A DNA stretch of 64,000 nt, taken from assembly GCA_023425645.1 (NCBI GenBank), contig JAFACG010000009.1, forward strand, positions 1 to 64,000, in the 5' to 3' direction. The stretch comes from Pseudomonadota bacterium (GTDB lineage Bacteria > Pseudomonadota > Gammaproteobacteria > Burkholderiales > Burkholderiaceae_B). How positions within the stretch are numbered: position 1 is the stretch's first letter; each line of letters starts with the position of its first letter. The position numbers were made by a program, and so were the translations under genes. Positions 38,623-46,536 of this stretch are shown one piece after another. A model generated the notes under the pieces. That model saw only the letters and a program-made list of their open reading frames with translations. It ran no database searches and had not been told where the DNA came from.

Positions 38623-39498
38623 ATGAAGATCGGTTTTTGCGGTTTGGGCCTGATGGGCCAGCCCATGGTGCACCGTCTGCTGCAGGCCGGGCACGAGGTC
38701 CTGGTCTGGAACCGTTCGGCGGACAAGGCCGGCGGCGTGCTGCAGGCCGGGGCAGTCTGGTGCGACAGCCCGGCCGCCATGGCCCGAGAATGTGAAATCG
38801 TGCTGCTGTGCGTGTTCGACGCCCAGGCCGTCCATGACGTGGTCCTGGGCGAGCAGGGCCTGGCGGATGCACAGGGCGTTCTGCGCGTGGTGGTCGACCA
38901 TTCCTCGATCCCGCCGCAAGCTACGCGCGACATGGCCGAGCAATTGCGCCGGCGTTGCGGCGCGCAATGGCTGGACGCGCCCGTCTCGGGCGGGGTGGGC
39001 GGAGCGGAGCAGGGTACGCTGGCCATCATGGCGGGCGGCGAGGCGGATGTGCTCGACGAAGTGCGCCCCGTGCTGGCCGCTTATTCCCAGCGCGTCACCC
39101 TGATGGGCGGAAACGGGGCCGGACAGGTAACAAAATTATGCAATCAGACCATCGTGGCAACAACTTTGACGGCCATTGCGGAGGCTCTGAGCCTGGCCAA
39201 TGACAACGGCGTGGACGCCTCTCTGATCAGCGAGGCGTTGGGCGGCGGGTGGGCCGATTCGGTCCTGCTGCAATTGTTCGTCCCGCGCATGACGCAGGGC
39301 ACGGACCAGACCAAAGCCTCTATCGACACCATGTTGAAGGACCTGAACACGGTGGCCGACCTGGCCCGCGCCAGCCATACCACCATGCCGGTGGCGCATG
39401 CCGCCCAGCAGACCTACCGGGCGGGTCACCGCATGGGCATAGGGGGGCGGGACGTCGCCGAGATCGTCCAGGTGCTCGGTTACAATTCCAATAAATAA
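38623..39498 (+). CDS. NAD(P)-dependent beta-hydroxyacid dehydrogenase (HIBADH family)
   Basis: Rossmann-fold oxidoreductase of 291 residues. GFCGLGLMGQPMVHRL is the N-terminal dinucleotide site, DAPVSGGVGGAEQGTLAIM the substrate-binding motif, and GQVTKLCNQ carries the catalytic Lys. Relatives reduce tartronate semialdehyde, succinic semialdehyde or glyoxylate, or oxidise 3-hydroxyisobutyrate; the substrate is open. An AAGGA about ten bases upstream supports the ATG at 38623. Confidence 0.88.
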   Translation: MKIGFCGLGLMGQPMVHRLLQAGHEVLVWNRSADKAGGVLQAGAVWCDSPAAMARECEIVLLCVFDAQAVHDVVLGEQGLADAQGVLRVVVDHSSIPPQATRDMAEQLRRRCGAQWLDAPVSGGVGGAEQGTLAIMAGGEADVLDEVRPVLAAYSQRVTLMGGNGAGQVTKLCNQTIVATTLTAIAEALSLANDNGVDASLISEALGGGWADSVLLQLFVPRMTQGTDQTKASIDTMLKDLNTVADLARASHTTMPVAHAAQQTYRAGHRMGIGGRDVAEIVQVLGYNSNK

Positions 39499-39577
39499 AC
39501 CACGATGCCAAAATCCAGTTTCGGTATCATGTCGGCAAATTTAATTTAGGACTTCTGGTCCGACAAAAGGGAAGTAA

Positions 39578-41032
39578 ATGAAGAAAAGCACAGGGGTTGT
39601 CGCACTGGTCGTGGCGCTGGCGGCTGTTTATGGTGGTTCCACTTGGTACATGGGTCAGAAGACCGAAGAGCTGGTGCGCCAGAAGGTGGCCGAGTTCAAC
39701 ACGGCATCGGCCGAAAAGCTCGCGCAGTCCGGCATCGACGGCACCGTGACCATGAACGTGGTGGAGTACAAGCGCGGCGTGTTCTCGTCCGACGCCCGTT
39801 ACACCGTCACGCTGGCCTCGAACGACAAGCAGGACGAGCCGCTGGAACTGACCTTCGATGACAAGATCAGCCACGGTCCGCTGCCCTTGTCCGCCCTGAA
39901 GCTGGGCAACTTCACGCCCGTCGCCGCCCTGACGCACAGCACGCTGGTCAAGACCAAGGATACGGAAGGCTGGTTCAAGCTGACCGGCGACAAGACGCCG
40001 CTGTGGGCCGACAGCCTGGTCGGTTTTGACGGCGCCGTCGATTCCACCGCGCATTTCGAGGCCATCAAGCACCAGGGCGATACCGTCAAGGTCGAGTTCA
40101 GCGGCGGCCAACTGCGCGCCAAGGCCGGCGGCAAGAGCGACGACATCCTGGTCAGCGGCAATTTCCCCAATCTGCTGGTCGATGACATCGGTGAAGATCC
40201 GCTCAAGCTGCAGGCCGCCAATTTCGCGGTGGACTTCAAGCAGACCGGCGACATCAACGTGAACGGCACGCAGACCGGCAAGATCAGCGTGGACGACATC
40301 CAGTTCCAGACTCCCGAGAGCGAAGGCCTGAAGTTCAAGCAGATCCTGCTGGATACCGACGGCGTTACCAAGGATTCGGTCGGCAACGCGAAGGTGCGCT
40401 ATGTGTTCACCGACATGGTGTTCGAAGACAAGCTGAACCTGGGCTCGGTCGAACTGGCCATGAACATGGACAGCGTGTACATGCCCGCCATCACGGCGGT
40501 GAGCAAGCTGGTCTCGGATCCGGGCTTCCAGGACAGGATCGACAGCGAAGATCCGCAGACCGCCAAGCTGCTGCTGGAGCAGGTGCTGGTCGCCCTGGAG
40601 CGCAAGCCCGTGCTGAGCATCGAGCCGCTGCGCTGGTACAACGAGCAGGGCGAGACCAAGGCCACGCTGCGCGTGGACCTGCAAAAGCCCGCCGCCACCT
40701 TGCAGGAACTGGAAGACAGCCCGCAACTGTGGCTGCAGGCCATTCCGTCGGCCCAGCTGAACCTGCTGGTCTCCAAGCCCATGCTGCGCGGCGTGGCCAA
40801 CCAGCTGGACAAAGCCGAAGGCGTCTCGCCCGAGGAAGGCACCACCGCCATGCTGGACATGATGCTCGAGGCAGCCGTCCAGCCTTACGTCGAGTCCAAG
40901 CTGCTCAAGCAGGACGACAATTCCATCTCCACGGAAGTCAAATACCTGGGCGCCGATCAAGGCTTTGACATCAACGGCCAACATTTCACCACCGACGACC
41001 TGATGGGTCTGGTGCTGATGAGCATGATGTAA
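39578..41032 (+). CDS. DUF945 (YdgA) family protein
   Basis: Protein of 484 residues with an N-terminal uncleaved or signal-like helix (VVALVVALAAVYGGSTWYMG), then a long beta-rich periplasmic part, as in E. coli YdgA/DUF945. Function in the family is unclear. The C-terminal KYLGADQGFDINGQHFTTDD segment is typical. Ribosome site GGGAAG lies before ATG 39578. It stands alone between a dehydrogenase gene and a terminator. Confidence 0.82.
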   Translation: MKKSTGVVALVVALAAVYGGSTWYMGQKTEELVRQKVAEFNTASAEKLAQSGIDGTVTMNVVEYKRGVFSSDARYTVTLASNDKQDEPLELTFDDKISHGPLPLSALKLGNFTPVAALTHSTLVKTKDTEGWFKLTGDKTPLWADSLVGFDGAVDSTAHFEAIKHQGDTVKVEFSGGQLRAKAGGKSDDILVSGNFPNLLVDDIGEDPLKLQAANFAVDFKQTGDINVNGTQTGKISVDDIQFQTPESEGLKFKQILLDTDGVTKDSVGNAKVRYVFTDMVFEDKLNLGSVELAMNMDSVYMPAITAVSKLVSDPGFQDRIDSEDPQTAKLLLEQVLVALERKPVLSIEPLRWYNEQGETKATLRVDLQKPAATLQELEDSPQLWLQAIPSAQLNLLVSKPMLRGVANQLDKAEGVSPEEGTTAMLDMMLEAAVQPYVESKLLKQDDNSISTEVKYLGADQGFDINGQHFTTDDLMGLVLMSMM

Positions 41033-41054
41033 ATCGGCCCTGGCCTTGCCGATC

Positions 41055-41084
41055 AAGCCCGCCTGTCATAGGTGGGCTTTTTTT
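41055..41084 (+). terminator. intrinsic terminator after the DUF945 gene
   Basis: Stem AAGCCCGCCT/AGGTGGGCTT (one G-U pair) with a GTCAT loop and seven T residues. Confidence 0.8.
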
Positions 41085-41123
41085 CGCCGGGCTGCCGGAA
41101 CGCCGAGCCGCCCAAGGAAAAAA

Positions 41124-41180
41124 GCGCCCCCTCGGGGGCAGCGAGCGGGCGCAGCCCCAGTGGGGTGGGGGTTTTTTTTT
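41124..41180 (+). repeat. REP-like intergenic palindrome unit with T9 tail
   Basis: Successive hairpins GCCCCCTCGGGGGC (41126-41139) and CCCCA-G-TGGGG (41055+100 to 41165, i.e. 41155-41165) end in GGGGG and nine T residues (41172-41180), directly before yciH. The CCCCC at 41127-41131 can alternatively pair with GGGGG at 41167-41171. Its make-up resembles the C5/G5 interspersed elements common between genes in Bordetella relatives, from memory. There is only one copy in this window. Confidence 0.5.
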
Positions 41181-41194
41181 GAACGGACGAGCGC

Positions 41195-41572
41195 ATGGCA
41201 AGTTTGTCGGATCAGTTGTCCAGGCTGGTGTACAGCACGGAACAGGGCAGGATGTGCCCCGGCTGCGGGCAGCCCCGGGCGCAGTGCTGCTGTGAGCAGG
41301 AGCGCCGCCAGGAACGTCTGTCGCGGCCTCAGGGGCCGGTGCGCCTGACGCTGGAGACCAAAGGGCGCAAGGGAAAAGGAGTGACGGTGGTGGAGGGGCT
41401 CGTCATGGACGAGCCGGACTTGAAGGCGCTGGTGAAGGAACTGAAGAACGCTTGCGGGGCGGGCGGCACGCTCAAGGACGGCGTGCTGGAGATTCAGGGC
41501 GACCATCGCGCCGTGGTGCAGGCGCGCCTGGAGCAGCGGGGCCTGACGGTCAAGCGCGCCGGCAGGCCCTGA
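41195..41572 (+). CDS. yciH: SUI1-domain translation factor (YciH)
   Basis: Protein of 125 residues related to eukaryotic initiation factor eIF1. An N-terminal Cys cluster, CPGCGQPRAQCCC (about residues 21-33), may bind zinc. The SUI1 fold follows, with ETKGRKGKGVTVVEGL and the C-terminal GGTLKDGVLEIQGDH. It influences start-codon fidelity in E. coli. It lies directly after the REP-like element, whose T-run is 14 bp upstream of the ATG; no strong ribosome site is visible. Confidence 0.93.
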   Translation: MASLSDQLSRLVYSTEQGRMCPGCGQPRAQCCCEQERRQERLSRPQGPVRLTLETKGRKGKGVTVVEGLVMDEPDLKALVKELKNACGAGGTLKDGVLEIQGDHRAVVQARLEQRGLTVKRAGRP

Positions 41573-41583
41573 GACGAGCGGGA

Positions 41584-42066
41584 TCAGAAACTGTAGCCCA
41601 GCCCCACGCCGCCGAACACGCTGCTCTTCTTTTCCACCAGCGGGCTGTCCTTGGCTTCTTCGCCGCTGGCCTCCATCTTGGCGGGGCCCAGGCGCAGCGC
41701 CGTGAATACCCCCAGGTTGCCGTGGCGGCTGATGTCGTTCGTGCCGTACAGGCGATCGGCGTCGTCGGCCTTGCGCGAACGCGCCAGAGAAGCGTAGGTG
41801 CCTATGGTCCAGTTTTCAGTCAGATTGGTCTGCAGGCCCACGGCGGGCAGGCCGGCCTTGGGCGCCAGGAAGAAATGGCCGTTGCGGTGCGAGAGCAGGG
41901 GATAGGGACGGGCGCCGTAGCTGTCCGCGCCTTCGTACTTGGGCATGAAGCCCACGCCCACGCCTATCGTCGTCTGCTGGGCGACGGCTTGGCTGGCCCC
42001 CATGGCGATCAAGGTCAGCAGCAGGCAGGGGCGAAAGACGGTACGGGAACGGGCGGACGTGGGCAC
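41584..42066 (-). CDS. compact MipA/OmpV-like outer-membrane protein
   Basis: A protein of 160 residues with signal peptide (ending SQAVAQ) and the MipA/OmpV beginning IGVGVGFMPKYEGADSYGARPYPLLSHRNGHFF (shortened pattern: GVGFMPKYEG, then LLSHRNGHFF). It ends VGLGYSF, an outer-membrane barrel terminus with aromatic last residue. Family members are usually about 250 residues, so roughly a third of the barrel is absent although the frame is intact. The start is uncertain: the GTG at 42066 overlaps its own AGGAG. It may be a degenerate or minimal barrel. It follows the terminator at 42085-42113. Confidence 0.6.
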   Translation of the reverse strand: MPTSARSRTVFRPCLLLTLIAMGASQAVAQQTTIGVGVGFMPKYEGADSYGARPYPLLSHRNGHFFLAPKAGLPAVGLQTNLTENWTIGTYASLARSRKADDADRLYGTNDISRHGNLGVFTALRLGPAKMEASGEEAKDSPLVEKKSSVFGGVGLGYSF

Positions 42067-42084
42067 TCCTTGTGGAACGGATAC

Positions 42085-42113
42085 AAAATACGCCCGCCGT
42101 TGTGGCGGGCGTA
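42085..42113 (-). terminator. terminator after the DsrE-like gene
   Basis: A perfect 10-bp stem TACGCCCGCC/GGCGGGCGTA (42089-42113) followed on the minus strand by TTTTG. It ends the dsbG-DsrE-like unit before the MipA-like gene. Confidence 0.6.
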
Positions 42114-42194
42114 ACTATCGTAACAAGGTTTGCCGGCCGGGATGTCAAATCATGACCGAACGGTATGGTATGTTGTCCTTAGCCCACAAGGAAT

Positions 42195-42464
42195 TCAGGA
42201 CCGGATGTAGGTCCAGCCGTCCTGGTGCAGGACGCGCAGGCGCTTGGGCGCGTTCAAGTCCAGGTTGCGCAAGGTGTTGGGGCACAGATAGGTATAGGCG
42301 TCGCACTCGTGGGCTTCGCCCTGGACGCAGGCCGTCACGGCCTGCGCATTGGCGATGATGCGCACCTGGGCGTCGGGCATGTCCTTGAGCAGGTTGCGGG
42401 CGTTGTTGCGGGCGCGCTGCAGCGCGTCGGGCGTGGGGGCGTGAAGCAGAACCTGGGTCGTCAT
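42195..42464 (-). CDS. DsrE-like small protein
   Basis: A protein of 89 residues, MTTQVLLHAPTPDALQRARNN at its start, with RIIANAQAVTACVQG in the middle, the pattern of DsrE/DsrF-like or YchN-like alpha-beta sulfur-relay folds. Two Cys (one in TACVQG, one in ECDAYTYLC) and a third nearby could be redox-active. The start at 42464 has AGGAGA at ideal spacing. It lies 22 bp after dsbG on the same strand, so the two are probably co-transcribed. The role is unproven. Confidence 0.7.
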   Translation of the reverse strand: MTTQVLLHAPTPDALQRARNNARNLLKDMPDAQVRIIANAQAVTACVQGEAHECDAYTYLCPNTLRNLDLNAPKRLRVLHQDGWTYIRS

Positions 42465-42486
42465 GGCTTGGTCTCCTGGCAAACGG

Positions 42487-43290
42487 TCAGCGCGGGCCGA
42501 AAACGCGCTCGGCCGCCTCGGGAGAGGCGCCGGTCTGCATCTGCATATGGCCTTGTTCATCCCGCCAGACCATGGCGGGCGTGGCGCGCAGGTCCCAGCC
42601 TACCATCAGGTCCTCGTTGGCCGTCAACTGGGCGTCGATGTCGGCGGGAATGTCGGCCAGGCCCTTGACGCCCCCGCTGCGGTCCTTGAGCATGGCGGCG
42701 GAGTGCTCGTGCAGGGCGGCGGCCGAGTCCTTGGACGCCAGGATGGCGGCCGCCTTGGGGCCGCTGGTGGGCGTGAGTATGCCCACGAGGATGTGGCGCA
42801 ACTGCACTCTGCCCGAATCCACCCAGGGGCGGGCCATCTGCCAGAGCTGCATGCAGTAGGGGCAGTTGGGGTCGGTGAAGACATACACGATGCGCTTGGC
42901 GTCATCCCTGCCGTCGGCGATCCAGCGCGACTTCTCCAGCTTGCCCTGCATGTCCTTGGCGATGGCCGGCTGGACCAGTGCGTCCAGGCCGGCAGGGCGC
43001 ACTTCCTCTCCCTTGGCGTCGATCAGCGTCCCGACCAGCATATGCTGGCCGTCGGGCAGCACATAGATGGCCAGGGGGCGATTGCCGTTGTAGGCGCCCC
43101 AGGCCTTCAGGCCGCCGGGCGCATCGAACTGGCCCACCACCGAGAAACCTTGTTCTTCCAGCAACTGCAGGGCAGGGGGACGATCGGAGGCCTGAGCCGG
43201 GGAGGCTGCGCAAATCAGGCCCGCCAGGGCTGCGCGCAGGGACAGGGAGGGGGCTTGCTTCAAGGCGATTCGTGCGAAATGGGACGGCAT
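42487..43290 (-). CDS. dsbG: thiol:disulfide interchange protein DsbG
   Basis: Periplasmic isomerase/reductase of 267 residues that protects single Cys thiols from over-oxidation. It has a signal peptide ending at about ASPAQA, a dimerisation domain with LKAWGAYNGNRPLAIYVLPDG, and a thioredoxin domain with Cys143-Pro-Tyr-Cys146. The cis-Pro loop lies in RATPAMVW. An AT-rich stretch (43291-43335) upstream holds the probable promoter. It neighbours maf, separated by 117 bp. Confidence 0.93.
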   Translation of the reverse strand: MPSHFARIALKQAPSLSLRAALAGLICAASPAQASDRPPALQLLEEQGFSVVGQFDAPGGLKAWGAYNGNRPLAIYVLPDGQHMLVGTLIDAKGEEVRPAGLDALVQPAIAKDMQGKLEKSRWIADGRDDAKRIVYVFTDPNCPYCMQLWQMARPWVDSGRVQLRHILVGILTPTSGPKAAAILASKDSAAALHEHSAAMLKDRSGGVKGLADIPADIDAQLTANEDLMVGWDLRATPAMVWRDEQGHMQMQTGASPEAAERVFGPR

Positions 43291-43407
43291 GGTTTTATAT
43301 ATCCATTAAAAATATATAAATAAATAAACGGAATGAAGAGTGGGACTGCGCAGTCGGCGCGGAGTTCCCGATTCCTGTCATGCCGGCTGCCCGCATGACA
43401 GGCTGCG

Positions 43408-44025
43408 TCATGCCGTCTGGACCGCCACCAGGTCGGCCAGCTGCAGCAGATGGTAGGTTTCGTGCACGGGCAGGCCCATGATGCCCGTGTAGCTGCCGCT
43501 GATATGCCGCACGAACATGCCGCCCAGGCCCTGTATGCCGTAGGCGCCGGCCTTGCCCATGGGTTCGCCGCTGGCGCAGTAGCGTTCGATCTCGCGTTCG
43601 CTGAGCGTCTTGAAGCTGACTTCGCTGATGCTGATGCTGTCGTATTCGTTGCCGCGCGCGCCCAGGCACAGCGCAGTCATGACCTTATGGGTGCGACCCG
43701 AGAGGGCGCGCAGGATGCGCCGGGCGTCATCCTGGTCGGCGGGCTTGCCGAAGATCTCCTCGTCCAGGCAGACGGTGGTGTCGGCGGCCAGGATGGCGCG
43801 CTGCGGATCCAGGCCCGGTTGCGCTGCGCGCCATTGCAGGGCGCGCAGCAGCTTGTCGCGCGCGGTGCGCCGGACATAATCCAGGGCGCGTTCATCGGCC
43901 AGCCGCGGCTCGTCCTCGCCGGGCGGGCTGGGGACGGCCAGCACCTCGTGGGGCACTTGCATGCTGACCAGCAGATCGTGGCGTCGGGGACTGGCGGAGG
44001 CGAGATAGATCGGTACGAATTGCAT
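43408..44025 (-). CDS. Maf-type nucleoside triphosphate pyrophosphatase
   Basis: House-cleaning enzyme of 205 residues that hydrolyses dTTP/UTP and modified nucleotides. It starts MQFVPIYLASASPRRHDLL, with the SASPRR motif, and has ADTTVCLDEEIFGKP and MGKAGAYGIQG, which is the pattern of the YhdE/Maf-1 group. ATG at 44025; a long in-frame extension through rlmH is a shadow. It follows rlmH after 23 bp in the usual order rsfS-rlmH-maf. Confidence 0.94.
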   Translation of the reverse strand: MQFVPIYLASASPRRHDLLVSMQVPHEVLAVPSPPGEDEPRLADERALDYVRRTARDKLLRALQWRAAQPGLDPQRAILAADTTVCLDEEIFGKPADQDDARRILRALSGRTHKVMTALCLGARGNEYDSISISEVSFKTLSEREIERYCASGEPMGKAGAYGIQGLGGMFVRHISGSYTGIMGLPVHETYHLLQLADLVAVQTA

Positions 44026-44048
44026 GATGCTTGACTGGAAGTGGAGTT

Positions 44049-44519
44049 CTAGGCGCGGTGGTAGGGGTGGCCGGTCATCACGGACCAGGCGCGGTACAAC
44101 TGTTCGGCCAGCAGGATGCGCACCAGCGGATGAGGCAGGGTCAGGGAGGACAGGCGCAGCATGCCGTGGCAGCTTTGCTTGAGGGCGGCGTCCAGGCCAT
44201 CCGGCCCTCCGACCAGGATGGCGATGTCCCGCCCTTCGCCACGCCAGCGCTCCAGTTCCTGGGCGAGCTTGACCGTGGTCAGATCCTTGCCGCGCTCGTC
44301 CAGCGCAATGCGCAATGCCTGGGCCGGGATGGCGGTCTCGATGCGTTTGGCTTCGGCCTGCATCATCTGCGCCGGGGTCTTGCCGCCGCTGCGCGGCTCG
44401 GCCTTGATCTCGCACAGTTCCAGGGCGCAATCGGCCGGCATGCGGCGTGCGTATTCCTGCCAGCCCTGTTCGACCCAGTCCGGCATGCGCTGGCCAACGG
44501 CGATGACAATCAGTTTCAT
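44049..44519 (-). CDS. rlmH: 23S rRNA (pseudouridine1915-N3)-methyltransferase RlmH
   Basis: SPOUT methyltransferase of 156 residues acting on the helix 69 pseudouridine of assembled 70S ribosomes. [19 protein letters not shown] at the N-terminus and FLVGGPDG-type knot (here [10 protein letters not shown]), plus [18 protein letters not shown], identify it. Full length. It stands after the rsfS gene, separated by a terminator-like hairpin. Confidence 0.97.
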   Translation of the reverse strand: MKLIVIAVGQRMPDWVEQGWQEYARRMPADCALELCEIKAEPRSGGKTPAQMMQAEAKRIETAIPAQALRIALDERGKDLTTVKLAQELERWRGEGRDIAILVGGPDGLDAALKQSCHGMLRLSSLTLPHPLVRILLAEQLYRAWSVMTGHPYHRA

Positions 44520-44532
44520 GGCTATGGTGCAG

Positions 44533-44561
44533 AAAAAAAAAAGCCGCCTGGCAAGTGCGGC
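44533..44561 (-). terminator. possible internal terminator between rsfS and rlmH
   Basis: Read on the minus strand, GCCGC-ACTTGCCAG-GCGGC is followed by ten T residues. The stem is only five base pairs, so partial termination is likely. Confidence 0.55.
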
Positions 44562-44591
44562 CTGCGCGCCGCCGGGATCGGCGGGCTGGGC

Positions 44592-44993
44592 TTACTGTCC
44601 GTCGTCCGGGCCGTCGTAGAAGCCCGGCTGCGGGATCTGGCGCGATTGCGGCAGCAGTTCCACGTCCACCGGACGCTCGCCCCAGAGATCCTCCAGGTTG
44701 TAGTACTGGCGGATGGCGGGCTGCATGCAGTGCACGACGACGTCGCCCAGGTCGATCAGCACCCATTCGCCGGTGTCGTCGCCTTCGTGGGCCAGGATTT
44801 CGACCTTGTTCTCGCGAGCCTTGTCGATGACGCTGTTGGCCAGCGCGCGGGTCTGGCGGTTGGACGTGCCGCTGGCGATGACCACGCGGTCGAACAGCCC
44901 GGTCATGTGAGTGGTGCTGAAGACCTTGATGTCCTGGGCCTTGACGTCTTCGAGGGCATCAATGACGATGCGTTGGAGTTTTTCGATATTCAT
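44592..44993 (-). CDS. rsfS: ribosome silencing factor RsfS
   Basis: Protein of 133 residues that binds L14 and blocks subunit joining in starvation. It begins MNIEKLQRIVIDALEDVKAQDI and has the FDRVVIASGTSNRQTRALA core and the GEWVLIDLGDVVVHCM strand typical of the family. The C-terminus is slightly extended with a basic/acidic tail. It follows nadD by 26 bp, the standard order. Confidence 0.97.
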   Translation of the reverse strand: MNIEKLQRIVIDALEDVKAQDIKVFSTTHMTGLFDRVVIASGTSNRQTRALANSVIDKARENKVEILAHEGDDTGEWVLIDLGDVVVHCMQPAIRQYYNLEDLWGERPVDVELLPQSRQIPQPGFYDGPDDGQ

Positions 44994-45019
44994 AAAAAGA
45001 ACTATACAGGGCGTGCCTG

Positions 45020-45619
45020 TCAGTGGGAAAGATAGAGCCCGTTTTTGCGGATGTATTCGGCGACTTCCTCCGGGACCAGGCCGGCGATGTTGTCGCCGCG
45101 CCGCACTCGGTCGCGGATGTCCGTGGCCGACACGTCCATGGGCGTGAAGGCGATGCGATGCAGGCGCCGGCCCAGCTGTTCAAGGCGCGCCGCCAGCGGA
45201 GCCGGCGCCAGCGGAGCGGCGCCGGGGCGCTGGGCCACGGCCAGTTCGACGCGCTCGGCGATTTCTTCCCAGGCATGCCAGTTGCAGAAGTTGAGCAGCT
45301 GGTCGCTGCCCAGTATCCAGTAGTAACGCGGCCCGGCGGGCAGGGCGCGCAGGGTTTCGACCGTATAGGTCGGCCCGCCGCGGCGGATCTCTTCCGCGTT
45401 GACGCTGAGTTCCGGATAGGGGCGCACGGCCAGCGCGGTCATGGCGAGCCTGTCCTGTGCGCTGGCGCCCAGGGCGGGACGCTGCCAGGGCTGGGCCGCG
45501 GGCAGCAACTGCACTTCGTCCAGCTCCAGCTGCCGGCGGGCCGCCAGGGCCAGGGCCAGGTGGGCCCGGTGGACGGGGTCGAAGCTGCCGCCCAGCAGGC
45601 CGATACGGGCTAGATCCAT
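45020..45619 (-). CDS. nadD: nicotinate-nucleotide adenylyltransferase
   Basis: NAD biosynthesis enzyme of 199 residues that adenylates nicotinate mononucleotide. The nucleotidyltransferase motif is [12 protein letters not shown] (10-21), and the C-terminal [12 protein letters not shown] corresponds to the ISSTxIR motif. The start ATG at 45619 lies within the end of hemF (overlap of 10 nt). A longer version is rejected as it would overlap hemF by far more. Confidence 0.95.
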   Translation of the reverse strand: MDLARIGLLGGSFDPVHRAHLALALAARRQLELDEVQLLPAAQPWQRPALGASAQDRLAMTALAVRPYPELSVNAEEIRRGGPTYTVETLRALPAGPRYYWILGSDQLLNFCNWHAWEEIAERVELAVAQRPGAAPLAPAPLAARLEQLGRRLHRIAFTPMDVSATDIRDRVRRGDNIAGLVPEEVAEYIRKNGLYLSH

Positions 45620-46515
45620 TCGCGCGGCACCAGGTACTGCGCCAGCGCGGCCTCCGGGGTGCCGTGCTCGGGCGACCAGTTGTAGCGCCACTTGGCCTGG
45701 GGCGGCATGGACAGCAGGATGGACTCCGTGCGCCCGCCCGATTGCAGGCCGAACAAGGTGCCGCGGTCAAAGACCAGGTTGAATTCGACGTAGCGGCCGC
45801 GCCGTATCGCCTGGAATTCGCGCTGGGCGTCGGTGTAGGGCCTATCCATGCGGGCGCGCACGATGGGGACGTAGGCCTGCGTGAAGCAATCGCCCACGGA
45901 GCGGGTCAGCGCGAAGCTGGCCTCGAAGCCGGACTCGTTCAGATCGTCGTAGAAGATGCCGCCGATGCCGCGCGTTTCGTTGCGGTGCTTCAGGTAGAAA
46001 TATTCGTCGCACCAGCGCTTGTAGCGGGGATAGTACTCCGAACCATGCGGCGCCAGCGCGTCGTGGCAGACCTGGTGGAAGTGGCGCGCATCTTCCTCGT
46101 GCAGGTAGTAGGGAGTCAGGTCCAGCCCGCCACCGAACCAGAACACGTCTTTCTGGCCGTGTTCCTGCGCCTGCGCGACGAACATGCGCACGTTCATGTG
46201 CGTGGTCGGCACGTGGGGATTGCGCGGATGGATGACCAGCGAAACGCCCATGGCCTCCCAGGGCCGGCCCGCCAGTTCAGGGCGATGGGCGCTGGCCGAC
46301 GGCGGCAGGGCATGGCCCTTGACGTGGCTGAACAGCACGGCCGCGCGCTCGAACACGGGGCCGTTCTCCAGGAAGCGCGACAGTCCGCCGCCGCCTTCCT
46401 GGCGCTTCCATTCGTCCGCCTCGAAACGCGAGCCGTCCAGCTCCTGCAGCGTGTCCACGATGTGGCTTTGCAACTGGCGAAAATAGGCCTGGGCGGAATC
46501 AACGGGTAAAGACAT
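45610..46515 (-). CDS. hemF: oxygen-dependent coproporphyrinogen III oxidase
   Basis: Haem pathway enzyme of 301 residues converting coproporphyrinogen III to protoporphyrinogen IX with O2. Landmarks are [11 protein letters not shown] (substrate/oxygen loop), [28 protein letters not shown], and [12 protein letters not shown] near the dimer interface. Full length. It is placed between purD and nadD as in Bordetella-type genomes. With the HemJ-like protein it could supply successive late haem steps. Confidence 0.97.
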   Translation of the reverse strand: MSLPVDSAQAYFRQLQSHIVDTLQELDGSRFEADEWKRQEGGGGLSRFLENGPVFERAAVLFSHVKGHALPPSASAHRPELAGRPWEAMGVSLVIHPRNPHVPTTHMNVRMFVAQAQEHGQKDVFWFGGGLDLTPYYLHEEDARHFHQVCHDALAPHGSEYYPRYKRWCDEYFYLKHRNETRGIGGIFYDDLNESGFEASFALTRSVGDCFTQAYVPIVRARMDRPYTDAQREFQAIRRGRYVEFNLVFDRGTLFGLQSGGRTESILLSMPPQAKWRYNWSPEHGTPEAALAQYLVPREWI

Positions 46516-46536
46516 GGAAAGACCTTGCTGCGGGGA

